The translations under genes were made by a program, and so were the position numbers. Positions 36,169 to 45,084 of a stretch of DNA of 64,000 bases are shown here, piece by piece. Each line of letters begins with the position of its first letter. Within the stretch, counting starts at the first letter, position 1. The DNA is from a bacterium (GTDB lineage Bacteria; Chloroflexota; Dormibacteria; Dormibacterales; Dormibacteraceae). The notes under the pieces are model-generated. The model had not been told where the DNA came from. It was given only the letters and a program-made list of their open reading frames with translations, and did not search any database. The stretch lies in NCBI GenBank assembly GCA_004299235.1, contig SCQL01000017.1, positions 1-64,000 on the forward strand. Reading direction: 5' to 3'.

Positions 36169-37923
36169 GTGCCGACGAAGATCTTTGCCGTGGCCACGAA
36201 TACCGGCACCGGCATCGCGGACCGCCCCGGCAAGGCCCCTTCAGAGATGCGCCTCGGGCAGCTCCTGCTCGAGGAAGGCCTCATCGACGAGCAGCAGCTC
36301 GCGCGCGCCCTCGATGCGCAGAGGGCGGTGCCGGCACCCTTGGGAAGCGTGCTGGTCAACCAGGGCGCCATTCCCGAAGACCGGCTGACCGCGGTCCTCA
36401 GCGATCACCTCAACGTGCCCATCGTTGACCTCAAGAACGGTGAGGTCGACCAGGAGCTTGCCCGGCTCGTGCCACACGACTTCGCACGCCGCAATCATGT
36501 GCTGCCGGTGCGCCGCGACAACGGCCATATCGCGGTCGCCATGAGCGACCCGGGCAACCTCCTCCTGCTCAACGATCTCCGGCTCCTCACCGGCTATCCC
36601 GTCGCCCCCTACATCGCCGGGCGGTCGGACATCCTGGCCAACCTCACCCGTGTTCACAGCATGCATCCACGCCTCAACGAGGCCGCGCGGACGCTTGAAG
36701 AGTCGCGACCACAACTTGACGTCGATCGCGTGATGACGCTCGAGCTCGGCAACGTCACGTCTGCCTCACCGGCGGTCGAGATCGTCAACCTCCTGATCAC
36801 TCAGGGCCTGCGCGACCGAGCGTCGGACATCCACATCGAGCCCCAGAAGGACTACCTGCGAATCAGGTTCCGGATCGACGGAGTCCTCCAGGACATGGCC
36901 CACCTGCCGAGCGCCACCGGGGCGGCGCTCGCATCCAGGGTCAAGATCATGGCCGGCATGAACATCGTCGAGCGCCGGCGCGCCCAGGACGGACAGATCA
37001 GCGTCAACGTGGACGGCAGGGAGCTCGACGTGAGAGTCGCCACCATCGAGACGGTTTGGGGCGAGAAGCTGGTGATGCGGTTGCTCGACCGAGGGCGCTC
37101 CCTGATCGCGCTTCCCCAACTCGGCTTCTCACAGCAGGCATACGCGGAGTACCACCGGATGCTCCATTCGCCTTACGGGATGATGATCGTCTCCGGGCCC
37201 ACCGGCAGCGGCAAGACCACGACGCTGTACGCCTCGATACACGAGCTCGACCAGCAGGTCCGAAACATCATGACCATCGAGGACCCGGTCGAGTACATGT
37301 TCGACAACATCAATCAGAGCCAGATCAACAAGCTGGCGGACATCAGCTTTGCCAACGGCCTGAGAGCCATCCTCCGCCAGGATCCCGACATCATCCTGGT
37401 GGGTGAGATTCGCGACCGGGAGACCGCCGAGATCGCGGTTCAATCCGCGCTGACCGGCCACCTCGTGCTGTCATCGCTTCACGCCACCGACGCGGTCGGC
37501 GCCCTGCTGCGATTCACCGACATGGGGATCGAGGGCTTCCTCATCGCATCCTCGGTGATCGCCATCGTCGCGCAGCGCCTGGTGCGCAAGATCTGCGATG
37601 GCTGCAGGGTCGCTTATCCGGCGACCAGAGAGGAGCTGGAGTTCGCCGCGTCTGCCGGACTTGCGGCACGCGACACGCTGTATCGCGGTCAGGGTTGCGG
37701 TCGTTGCAATGGCACCGGCTACTACGACCGGATCGGGGTCTTCGAGGTGCTCTCCATGTCCGATGAGCTCAAGCGTCTGGTGATGGCCAAGGCAAGCCAC
37801 AAGGAGATCTTCGAGGCCGCGATCGCCGGCGGCATGGTCCCGCTCCGCGCTGACGCCTGGATGAAAGTCGCCGGTGGAGTGACGACCCTGTCGGAAGTCC
37901 TGCGCAGCGTTTACATCATCTAG
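36169..37923 (+). CDS. pilB: type IV pilus assembly ATPase PilB (GspE family)
   Basis: A 584-residue hexameric motor that drives pilin polymerisation at the cytoplasmic face. N-terminal GspE/MshEN domain (RLGQLLLEEGLIDEQQLARA at about 27-46), then the ATPase with Walker A GPTGSGKTTT (about 345), Asp box, Walker B and His box, and a zinc-binding tetracysteine (CDGC...CGRC, about 478-510). The GTG start at 36169 gives a 26-residue leader; ATG at 36247 (MRLGQLLLEEG) is an alternative that fits most homologues. The stop TAG is in the same frame as pilC, which follows at once. Confidence 0.95.
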   Translation: MPTKIFAVATNTGTGIADRPGKAPSEMRLGQLLLEEGLIDEQQLARALDAQRAVPAPLGSVLVNQGAIPEDRLTAVLSDHLNVPIVDLKNGEVDQELARLVPHDFARRNHVLPVRRDNGHIAVAMSDPGNLLLLNDLRLLTGYPVAPYIAGRSDILANLTRVHSMHPRLNEAARTLEESRPQLDVDRVMTLELGNVTSASPAVEIVNLLITQGLRDRASDIHIEPQKDYLRIRFRIDGVLQDMAHLPSATGAALASRVKIMAGMNIVERRRAQDGQISVNVDGRELDVRVATIETVWGEKLVMRLLDRGRSLIALPQLGFSQQAYAEYHRMLHSPYGMMIVSGPTGSGKTTTLYASIHELDQQVRNIMTIEDPVEYMFDNINQSQINKLADISFANGLRAILRQDPDIILVGEIRDRETAEIAVQSALTGHLVLSSLHATDAVGALLRFTDMGIEGFLIASSVIAIVAQRLVRKICDGCRVAYPATREELEFAASAGLAARDTLYRGQGCGRCNGTGYYDRIGVFEVLSMSDELKRLVMAKASHKEIFEAAIAGGMVPLRADAWMKVAGGVTTLSEVLRSVYII

Positions 37924-37938
37924 ACGGAGGAGAGGACC

Positions 37939-39153
37939 ATCGCCAGGTTCGCATACCGCGCATATTCCCCGCGCGGCACCCTCGAAGAGAAAGTCGCGAC
38001 CGGCGACACGGCCGCAAGCGTCAATCGCGGCCTGAGCAACCGCGGCTTCCGGGTGGTTTCAGTGCGGCCGGCGACGAGCCGCCGGCGCTGGCTGTACCGA
38101 TCGCTGCCCACCTTCTTTCGCGTACGGACCTCCGACCTCGTCCTGTTCTCGCGCCAGCTTGCAACCTTCATCCGGGTCGGTGTCCCGATCACCGATGCCC
38201 TCAAGCTGCTGCAGAGCTCGTCCGGCTCGGGCGCGTTCCGGGCCGCGCTCGAAGACATCGCTGACGACCTGGACGCCGGGGAGTCGCTGTCGACCGCGAT
38301 CGCCCATCACCCCAACGTGTTCAACCAGCTCTACATCGACATGGTGCGCGCCGCGGAGTACAGCGGTACCCTCGACCGCGTTCTCGCCCAGGTGGCGGCG
38401 TACCTCCAGAGGCAGGACTCGGCCGTCAAGAAGCTGCGAAGCGCCCTCATCTATCCGGTTGTCATCCTCCTGCTGGCGATGGTCGTCTGCACCATCCTGG
38501 TCGTCTTCGTCCTCCCCAACTTCGTCCAGATCTTCAACGAGTTCCACGCCCAACTCCCTCTTCCCACCCGTATCACGCTGGCGGTCGGGGTCTTCGCCGG
38601 AACCTGGCGCATCGAGATCCTGGTCGGCTTGTTTCTCCTCATCGCCTCATGCACCGCCTTCATGAGCAGCCGCCCGGGCCACGTTTTCTGGGACCACGCC
38701 CTGCTTCGCCTGCCGGTGATCGGCAGCATCGTGACCTACAGCATCATCGAGCGCTTCACACGAACGCTGGCGACGATGCTTCGGGCGGGCATCCCGATCA
38801 GCCAGACCTTCGACGTCGCCACGGCGGCGGCCGGAAACATCCGCTTCCGCCGGGGTCTTGATGCCGTCAAGCAGCGCATGGTCACCGGCGACGGTTTCTC
38901 GGTGCCGCTTGAGGCGACCGGCCTCTTCGCCCCGATGGTGATCCGGATGATCCGCGTCGGCGAGGAAACCGGAACCCTCGACTCGAGCCTGGAACAGATC
39001 GCCGAGTTCCTCAGCGAAGAGATGGACTACAAGGTGCGCAACATGATCTCGCTGATCGAGCCCGCCCTGATCATCTCCGTCGGGGCGGCCGTCGGCTTCG
39101 TCGCCGTTTCCGTGATCCTCCCGATGTACGGGCTGCTCAAGGCCGTCCACTGA
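37939..39153 (+). CDS. pilC: type IV pilus inner-membrane platform protein PilC (GspF family)
   Basis: A 404-residue platform protein with two GspF domains (about 65-190 and 270-395) and three membrane helices. Canonical start codons in this frame begin only at GTG 38053, but the sequence before it (RFAYRAYSPRGTLEEKVATG, then VNRGLSNRGFRVVSV) is exactly the conserved PilC N-terminal segment. The frame is open from the pilB stop, and GGAGGAG at 37926-37932 is well placed for initiation at ATC 37939. I therefore infer a non-canonical ATC start; the shortest canonical reading is 38053-39153 (366 residues). The stop overlaps the next pilin gene (TGATG). Confidence 0.85.
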   Translation: MARFAYRAYSPRGTLEEKVATGDTAASVNRGLSNRGFRVVSVRPATSRRRWLYRSLPTFFRVRTSDLVLFSRQLATFIRVGVPITDALKLLQSSSGSGAFRAALEDIADDLDAGESLSTAIAHHPNVFNQLYIDMVRAAEYSGTLDRVLAQVAAYLQRQDSAVKKLRSALIYPVVILLLAMVVCTILVVFVLPNFVQIFNEFHAQLPLPTRITLAVGVFAGTWRIEILVGLFLLIASCTAFMSSRPGHVFWDHALLRLPVIGSIVTYSIIERFTRTLATMLRAGIPISQTFDVATAAAGNIRFRRGLDAVKQRMVTGDGFSVPLEATGLFAPMVIRMIRVGEETGTLDSSLEQIAEFLSEEMDYKVRNMISLIEPALIISVGAAVGFVAVSVILPMYGLLKAVH

Positions 39154-39596
39154 TGGGTCGGTTCTTCAAGGACCGCCGGCACGCGCAGGCGGGCACGACT
39201 CTCATCGAGCTGCTGGTCAGCCTGACGATCATCGGCCTGGCCCTGGTCCTGGTCATCGGGACGTTCAGCACCGGGCTCCTCGACGCGACCCTGGTCAAGC
39301 GCAACACGGCGGTCGACGCCGTCCAGCAGTACGAGATGGACAAGATCAGCGCCAGCCCGTTCAACCCTTCCGCGCCGCCGTATTCGGAATGCTTTGCGAC
39401 CGAGAACACGAACGCACCGCAACCGCTGGCCAGCTACCAGGGGTCATGCCCAGACAGCACGTTTGCGCTGCGCGCGGATGTCGCCTGGTCCCAGGGGTCG
39501 TCCGCCAGCATCCAGGTGTGGACGGTTGCCGTCGCCGCGTGGCCGAGCCAGGGACAGGTGGGCTCCAGCATCTCCGTGGTCAAGGTGAACCGGTGA
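39153..39596 (+). CDS. type IV minor prepilin
   Basis: A 147-residue pilin-like protein. The N-terminus has a basic leader and a class III prepilin cleavage site (AG then TTLIELLVSLTIIGL; cleavage after Gly, Glu5 present), and the hydrophobic helix that packs in the pilus core. Two cysteines (in SECFAT and GSCPDS) probably form the D-loop disulfide. It overlaps pilC upstream and the next pilin downstream. It is probably a minor pilin of the initiation complex (PilV/GspI-like). Confidence 0.88.
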   Translation: MGRFFKDRRHAQAGTTLIELLVSLTIIGLALVLVIGTFSTGLLDATLVKRNTAVDAVQQYEMDKISASPFNPSAPPYSECFATENTNAPQPLASYQGSCPDSTFALRADVAWSQGSSASIQVWTVAVAAWPSQGQVGSSISVVKVNR

Positions 39597-40135
39597 GGCA
39601 GCTCCATCGGCATTCCTGGCGCAACCAGGACGGCTACACGTTGGTCGAGGTCATCATCGCCTCGGCGCTCGGTTTGGTCGTTATGACCGCCCTGACGTCC
39701 GTGGTCTTGACGACGTGGCGAGGGACACAGACGGCCGTCGGGCGGGTCGAGGCCAGCAGCGAGATCCGCAACCTCGAATACCGCGCCTATGACGACTTCG
39801 CGCGCAGCGGCATTCCCGGGCTGAGCGGCTGCGGCGATCAGCGCGCGAATGCGTGCACGACCTCGCCGATCGTGCTGATCGGCTGGCAGGTCAGCAACTC
39901 GGGCCCACCCGCTCCTTCCCCTTATCAGGTGACCTACCGGTGGGACGGCGCCGGGTTTCTCGACCGCCAGGTCGGCGGCAACCCTCCGGTCCACCTGGCG
40001 ACCGACGTGACCGCGTTCTCCTGGTACCTGGACGGCACCGCGCCCAACCAGACCGTCGTCATCAACCTGACCGTGACCGTCCAGGGTTACGGCGAGTCGC
40101 AGACCATGCGTTTTTATCCGCGGGTGAACCCATGA
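39593..40135 (+). CDS. type IV minor prepilin (PilW/GspJ-like)
   Basis: A 180-residue prepilin: basic leader, cleavage after the Gly in QDG, then YTLVEVIIASALGLVVM with Glu5. The globular part has two cysteines (GCGDQ, ACTTS) and ends in beta strands typical of PilW/GspJ pseudopilins. The start is GTG inside the stop of the previous gene (GTGA overlap of 4 nt), and the stop overlaps the next start the same way. The frame is open upstream within the preceding gene but has no pilin-like leader there. Confidence 0.85.
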   Translation: MRQLHRHSWRNQDGYTLVEVIIASALGLVVMTALTSVVLTTWRGTQTAVGRVEASSEIRNLEYRAYDDFARSGIPGLSGCGDQRANACTTSPIVLIGWQVSNSGPPAPSPYQVTYRWDGAGFLDRQVGGNPPVHLATDVTAFSWYLDGTAPNQTVVINLTVTVQGYGESQTMRFYPRVNP

Positions 40136-41772
40136 AGGCGGTGCCGGCCGTGTTGCGAGACCGGCGGCGCTCACAGCGAGGCAGCGTGCTGAGCGGGGTT
40201 CTCATCATCGTCGCTTTCCTGTCGATCCTCGCGGGAGCCCTGATGACCGAGCTGACCACGAATTTCCTGATCTCGCGGACGCTTGTGAACCGCCTCGCCA
40301 CCGAGGCGACCGTGAACTCGGCGGTCGAGCTGGCGTTCGACCAGCTCCAGAACGCCCCGCTGGGAAGCCCATGCCCGGCGCTGAGTCCCGTCAGCCTGAA
40401 CGGCCGCACCGCCGCGGCCGCGTACCTCAGCTGTGCGCTGGTCGTCGACTCCAGATCACCGCAGTTCATCCGGATCGCCAGTTCGAGTCCGTTCACCATC
40501 GACGGGACCTACGTCTCGCTGAACGGCCGGCCCGAGTACCTTGTCGCCGACAGCAATGCAACGGTCTACGAATACAGCTTCGGTCGCTCCGTGCCGGGCT
40601 GGGCGATTCAGGTCGAAGGCACCCTCTCGGGGCCGCCGGCGGCGATGCTCGACGTCTACAACCCGCCCGGCATTCTGGACCTGGTGCCGACCATCGATTC
40701 CTCGGACGGGGATGCTGGCCCCGGCTGTGGGCCGCAGGGGTTCTGCGTCGCGGTGCTGGCGGAAAGCCCAGGCTCGGCTCCACAGCCGCAATGCTCCATG
40801 GCCTCCAATGCGAGGGTGGTGGGCAGGCCGGCCGCCGGTATCAGCTTTCCGGGCCTTGCCTTCTTCGGCGACGCCGGCGGGACGCTGTTCGCCTACGCAC
40901 CCAACGATTGCGCCCTCCAGGACAGCTACGGGCCTTTGGGGCCGCCGATCGTCGCCGGCCCAGTGGTGTTGGCGGGGCCCAACGGCAAGAAATCAGCCAG
41001 TGACGAGATCTATGCCGTGGCCTCTGACGGGAGTTCGAGCCGGCTGCTTCACTTCACGTACGGACCGGGCAAGAATGGGGCCGGCCTGACCCTGGCTTCG
41101 AGCCTGCCCCTCCCCGGCCTCAACGCGGTCGGCATGGCAAGCGAACGCGGCTCTGTGCCGGCCCGGCTTGCGGTCACCTTCGCCGGCGGCCGGATCGTCG
41201 AAGTCCAGGTCAACGCCGACTTCAGCATGTCGGTCGCCGCCACCCAGAGCGTGCCGTCGAGCATCGCCGGCGCACCGTATTGGTGTCACTGCCCCGGAGC
41301 CGACCTGATCGGGGTCGGCGGCAACAACGGCCTGTACGTCTTCGACACCGGACTCAATGCCTACGGGACGTATCCCGCGACCGGCACCGCCATCAACACG
41401 GCGCCTGGCGCCGATTCGGCCGGAGACTGGTTCTTCGGCGCAGACGACGGCAACGTGTACGAGGTTCAGAGACCGGCCGGCCAGGCGGTGATGATCCTGG
41501 CGGCCAGATTCGGCAATTTGGGCGCCAGGGTCGGCAGCTCGCCGGTGGTCGGAGGCTGTCCGGCGGGGATCTGCATCTACCTCGCCACGCGCTTTGGCAC
41601 TGCCTACCTCATCCCGCTGGACGCTCGAGACGCAGCGGTGACGGCCTGCCTGAGCGCGGCGCCTCCCGCTTGCTCCGGCGCCAACCCCCGGCTCTGGGCC
41701 CATGTCCAGGTCGGCGTCATGGGCAGCCCGCGAACCGTCCACGTGACGGGCTGGTCGTACTATTCGCCCTGA
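40132..41772 (+). CDS. PilX-like N-terminus fused to propeller-like adhesin domain
   Basis: A 546-residue exported protein. Residues 1-40 (basic leader, QRGSVLSGVLIIVAFLSILAG) resemble PilX/GspK-type minor pilins, though the position-5 Glu is absent. The large remainder is rich in Gly/Val/Tyr with blade-like repeats (DEIYAVASDGSSSRLLHF, GNVYEVQRPAGQAV, GTAYLIPLD), recalling a beta-propeller such as the PilY1 C-terminal domain. Several cysteine pairs (CHCPG, GCPAGIC) suit an extracellular protein. Encoded in the middle of the pilus operon, it is the likely tip adhesin. The propeller assignment is visual. Confidence 0.7.
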   Translation: MKAVPAVLRDRRRSQRGSVLSGVLIIVAFLSILAGALMTELTTNFLISRTLVNRLATEATVNSAVELAFDQLQNAPLGSPCPALSPVSLNGRTAAAAYLSCALVVDSRSPQFIRIASSSPFTIDGTYVSLNGRPEYLVADSNATVYEYSFGRSVPGWAIQVEGTLSGPPAAMLDVYNPPGILDLVPTIDSSDGDAGPGCGPQGFCVAVLAESPGSAPQPQCSMASNARVVGRPAAGISFPGLAFFGDAGGTLFAYAPNDCALQDSYGPLGPPIVAGPVVLAGPNGKKSASDEIYAVASDGSSSRLLHFTYGPGKNGAGLTLASSLPLPGLNAVGMASERGSVPARLAVTFAGGRIVEVQVNADFSMSVAATQSVPSSIAGAPYWCHCPGADLIGVGGNNGLYVFDTGLNAYGTYPATGTAINTAPGADSAGDWFFGADDGNVYEVQRPAGQAVMILAARFGNLGARVGSSPVVGGCPAGICIYLATRFGTAYLIPLDARDAAVTACLSAAPPACSGANPRLWAHVQVGVMGSPRTVHVTGWSYYSP

Positions 41773-41775
41773 CCC

Positions 41776-42819
41776 GTGCCGGCACCTGTGCCCCACCTGG
41801 CGATAGACCTCTCCGGTGGCCTGATCCGAATCGTCGACGGGGCGCTCGGCGGCCCCATGCGATGCGGTTCCGGCGGCACGCCGGCGGCTTCGGTGGTCGG
41901 GGGCAAGATCGTCGATGTCGCCGGTGTCGCTGGTGCCCTGAGGCAACTTCTCGCCCGAACCGAGATCCGGGAGGGGCGGGCGATGGTTGCGATCAGCGAT
42001 GCCCTGGCCACGTTCAGGGTCCTCATGGTCCCGGCGACGACCACCGATTCGGGCGTCGACTCCGTGGTCGCGAGGGAGTTTCCCCTCGACCCCGAGCGCA
42101 TGGGCACCAAGTGGGTCGACGTCCACAGCAACGCTGAGCGTCGCGTCATCTATGCGACGGCGTGGGACCGCCCGCTGATCAAGAACGTCACCGGCGTCAT
42201 CAAGGCAGCGGGGCTGGAATCAGTCACCGTGGACCTCAAGTCAGCCTGCATCGCCAGGGCGGTGGCGGAACCCTCTTGCATCGTGGTGGACATGTCCTCG
42301 GATCCGGTTGAGATCTTCTTGATCGACGGTCACATACCCCGGGTCTGGCATTCATTCGAACTGACCGTGCCGATCGGCGAGGACGTCGCACCGGCACTGG
42401 CCCCCCAGCTGCGCACCGTGATCCGGTTCAACAGCCGCCGGCGCGACACCGAATTCGGACCGCGCTCGCCAATCCTGATCTCAGGCGAGCAGATGCCGTC
42501 TTCACAGGTGCTGACCGGCTTGTCCCAGCTCCTGGAACACCCGGTGGAACCGCTGCGCGCGCCCGCCCGAGTGCCTGACATCCGGTATGGCACCTACCTC
42601 ACGTGCCTCGGGCTGCTGATGAGGAGGTCCCAGAGCACAGCCGCGGAGAAGCCGAGGCGCGCGGAGCGGACGGAACGCCGGCGACCCCTCGCCGAGATCA
42701 ATCTGCTCACCGAGAGCCGATCCCGGCCGGTGATGGCACGCCGGGGCTGCTCACATCTGTTCGGGCTGCTGGCGGCGACGCTGGCCGTCACGATCGCCCT
42801 CTGGGCGGGACTCCACTAG
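41776..42819 (+). CDS. pilM: PilM-like actin-fold protein with PilN-like tail
   Basis: A 347-residue protein. Residues about 8-280 look like the PilM/FtsA actin-like ATPase fold (AIDLSGGLIRIV, VVDMSSDPVEIFLIDG, LISGEQ). The C-terminal 45 residues begin AEINLLTES, the cytoplasmic INLLP-type motif by which PilN docks on PilM, and end in one membrane helix (LFGLLAATLAVTIALWAGL) without the PilN outer domain. So PilM carries its own PilN-like docking peptide and membrane anchor. The start is GTG, 3 nt after the previous stop. No separate pilN or pilO follows. Confidence 0.75.
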   Translation: MPAPVPHLAIDLSGGLIRIVDGALGGPMRCGSGGTPAASVVGGKIVDVAGVAGALRQLLARTEIREGRAMVAISDALATFRVLMVPATTTDSGVDSVVAREFPLDPERMGTKWVDVHSNAERRVIYATAWDRPLIKNVTGVIKAAGLESVTVDLKSACIARAVAEPSCIVVDMSSDPVEIFLIDGHIPRVWHSFELTVPIGEDVAPALAPQLRTVIRFNSRRRDTEFGPRSPILISGEQMPSSQVLTGLSQLLEHPVEPLRAPARVPDIRYGTYLTCLGLLMRRSQSTAAEKPRRAERTERRRPLAEINLLTESRSRPVMARRGCSHLFGLLAATLAVTIALWAGLH

Positions 42820-42986
42820 AACCGTCTCGCCCCCGGTACCCAGCCGGCAGGGACCCGCGCCCAGCGCCGTGGGCCATTCCCTCTATTCAAGTTTGCGTGC
42901 GCCCCTCCTAGATTTCCAAGCGCGGACGCAATACGAATCGCCATCGCACCGCGCGGCGTCATGCGGCGCGGGAAGGAGCGAAGCCA
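42820..42986 (+). promoter_or_regulatory. spacer upstream of the major pilin
   Basis: A 167-bp spacer between the PilM-like gene and the major pilin gene, the only sizeable gap inside the pilus locus. A separate promoter for the abundant pilin is expected here. The ribosome binding site GGAAGGAG near 42970 is strong, matching a highly expressed gene. I see no clear -35/-10 pair or terminator. Confidence 0.35.
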
Positions 42987-43400
42987 ATGCGTGCGGGTCG
43001 TCATGGGTGGTTGAGCAGGAACCTGCGCGGACGCAAGGGCCAGCAGGGTTTCACGCTCATCGAGCTTCTGGTCGTGGTCACGATCCTCGGCATCCTGGCC
43101 GCCATCGTCACCCTCAGCCTGGTCGGCCTGACGACCAACGCCAACGTTCAGTCCTGCAGGGCCGAGTACAAGACGGTGCAGGCCGCGCTGGACGCCTACA
43201 TGGCCAACAACAACCTGGACACCGTTCCCGCGGCGACCGGCACCAAAGACATGACCCAGCCGGTTCCGCTCTTCAATGCCAACCCCTCGTCCACCTCGCC
43301 GAACTACACGCGCAACGGCACGACTCAGTTCGCTTACACCTGGGACACCCACGGCAAGATCACAGGGATATCCGGCCCCAGTGGGTGCACTCCTCTGTAA
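42987..43400 (+). CDS. pilA: major type IV pilin
   Basis: A 137-residue prepilin. Leader of about 20 residues (two Arg/Lys clusters), cleavage after Gly in QQG, then FTLIELLVVVTILGILAAIV with Phe1 and Glu5, the classical type IVa pilin start. The globular head has two cysteines (QSCRAEYK, SGCTPL) that would form the C-terminal disulfide. The head contains a Thr/Asn/Ser-rich loop, typical of small Gram-positive or Chloroflexota pilins. Its strong RBS and separate spacer suggest it is the main subunit. Confidence 0.93.
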   Translation: MRAGRHGWLSRNLRGRKGQQGFTLIELLVVVTILGILAAIVTLSLVGLTTNANVQSCRAEYKTVQAALDAYMANNNLDTVPAATGTKDMTQPVPLFNANPSSTSPNYTRNGTTQFAYTWDTHGKITGISGPSGCTPL

Positions 43401-43412
43401 GGGTCGGAGCGG

Positions 43413-43862
43413 ATGGCGTCGCCTCGAGGCGGCGCCCTTTCACCTCATGAAGAAAGCACCGTTGACGTGGCGGACGCCGCCCCGTTTCTGAGCGCCTACC
43501 TGATCCTCGTGGGGCTGGTCCTGGGCAGCTTCATCAACCTGGCCGCCGACCGGGTGCCCAGGGGGGAATCGATCGTGGGACCGCGGTCGCACTGCCGCGC
43601 CTGCGGCCGCCGGCTGAACGCCGTCGACCTGTTGCCGGTGATCGGCTACCTGATCCGGGGTGGGCGCTGCGCCACGTGCAGGGCTCCCATAGGCGTTTGG
43701 GCGCCGGTCGTCGAGATCGTGTCCGGAGCCTGCATGCTGGCCGCCATCGCCTGGCGGGGCCTGTGGCCGGGGGCCGTCGCCGGACTGGTACTCGTCGCGG
43801 TGTGGGGCTCGGTGGTCACGGCCCTGGCGCTGCGGAGGCGTGCCGCCGGCGGCACGCCCTGA
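43413..43862 (+). CDS. prepilin peptidase N-terminal domain only
   Basis: A 149-residue membrane protein with the N-terminal module of PilD-type prepilin peptidases: GSFINLAADRVPRGESIVGP, then the two zinc-binding CxxC pairs (CRACG, CATC) around DLLPVIGYLIRGG, and two or three membrane helices. The catalytic A24 peptidase part (GxGD and its partner Asp) is absent, because the gene stops after about 150 residues instead of about 250. The start may be the ATG at 43413 (GGAG just before) or the GTG at 43467. It converges on pilT with a 12-nt gap. Confidence 0.8.
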   Translation: MASPRGGALSPHEESTVDVADAAPFLSAYLILVGLVLGSFINLAADRVPRGESIVGPRSHCRACGRRLNAVDLLPVIGYLIRGGRCATCRAPIGVWAPVVEIVSGACMLAAIAWRGLWPGAVAGLVLVAVWGSVVTALALRRRAAGGTP

Positions 43863-43874
43863 ACGCTGCACCGG

Positions 43875-44936
43875 CTATGAGGCGCGGATCTCGGCCGGGT
43901 AGAGCGAGTGGGTGCGCGCGTCGCGCTCGGTGATGACACCAGCTCGAATCAACTGGTTCAACGACCGCTCCAGCGTCTGGGAGCCGTCGCGCAGGCCGGT
44001 CTGGAGCACGCTGCGGATCTGGTCGATCTTGCCCTCTTTGATCATCGAGCGAACCGCCAGGTTGGCGACCAGGATCTCAAAGGCAGCGACGCGGCCCCCC
44101 CCCAGCACCCTGACCAGCTGCTGGTAGATGACACCGGCCAGACAACCGGCGAGCTGGACCCGGACCTGCTGCTGCTGAGCGCCGACGTAGCTGTCGACGA
44201 TGCGATTGATCGCCTGGGGTGCGTCGTTGGTGTGCAGCGTGGCGAGGACGAGATGGCCGGTCTCAGCGATCGTCAGGGCGGCGGAAATGGTGTCGAGATC
44301 TCGCATCTCGCCGATCAAAACGACGTCGGGGTCCTCGCGAAAAACCCCCCGCAATCCTTCGGCAAAGGAGAGCGCGTCATCCCCCACCTGTCTCTGATCG
44401 ATGATCGAGAGGCGGTGTTTGTGGATGTACTCGATCGGATCCTCGAAGGTGATGATGTGGTACGGGCGAGTCTTGTTGAGATGGTCCAGGATCGCGGCCT
44501 GGGTGGTCGACTTGCCGGCGCCGGTGGGACCGGTGACGAGGATCAGGCCCTGCCGCCGCTCGAGCAGGCGGTGGACTGACTCGGGCATTCCCAGCAGCTC
44601 GAAGCTGGGGATCTGCAGCGGAAGCAATCGGAACGCCGCGGCTAAAGAGTCCCGCTGGAAGTACGCGTTGGCGCGGACGCGGGCCTGGTCTCGCCACGTG
44701 AACGCGAAATCGACCTGACGCCGCTTTTGGAGCGTCCGCCAATCGGCCGGCTGCAGGATCCCCCGCAGCAGTCGCGCGACCTCCGACGGGACGAGAGGGG
44801 CGGCGTCAGGTTCGAAGAGCTCGAGCTCGCCGTCCTTACGGATCCTCGGCGGGCTCCCACAGCTGAGGAGCAGGTCTGATGCCTGCAACTGCAGAAGGCG
44901 TTCGATGGCACCTTCGACGGTTTCCACTCCAACCAA
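43875..44936 (-). CDS. pilT: type IV pilus retraction ATPase PilT
   Basis: A 353-residue hexameric ATPase that depolymerises pili. N-terminal PAS-like PilT domain (ASDLLLSCGSPP), Walker A GPTGAGKSTT, Asp box ITFEDPIEY, Walker B VVLIGEMRDLDT, His box HLVLATLHTNDA and the C-terminal AIRNLI-like helix region (LAVRSMIKEGKIDQI). It is encoded on the strand opposite to the rest of the pilus genes and so can be regulated separately. It implies twitching motility or DNA uptake. Confidence 0.95.
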   Translation of the reverse strand: MVGVETVEGAIERLLQLQASDLLLSCGSPPRIRKDGELELFEPDAAPLVPSEVARLLRGILQPADWRTLQKRRQVDFAFTWRDQARVRANAYFQRDSLAAAFRLLPLQIPSFELLGMPESVHRLLERRQGLILVTGPTGAGKSTTQAAILDHLNKTRPYHIITFEDPIEYIHKHRLSIIDQRQVGDDALSFAEGLRGVFREDPDVVLIGEMRDLDTISAALTIAETGHLVLATLHTNDAPQAINRIVDSYVGAQQQQVRVQLAGCLAGVIYQQLVRVLGGGRVAAFEILVANLAVRSMIKEGKIDQIRSVLQTGLRDGSQTLERSLNQLIRAGVITERDARTHSLYPAEIRAS

Positions 44937-45084
44937 AGGTATGCGCAGACCGCCGGCGACTCTATAGGCCGCTCCTGGACCTGACGGTCAACAGCCCCAT
45001 GCGCGCCGCACGGTTTGTCCCAGCGGAATCAGGACGTGCGCCTCATGCGACATCGGAAGGCCGCTCATACGATGGGTCGAGCCG

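Noticed and set aside
37921-37941. pilB TAG stop in the same frame as pilC, as if a pyrrolysine or read-through fusion
   Set aside because: A strong Shine-Dalgarno follows the TAG and both proteins have normal ends, so separate initiation is simpler than read-through.
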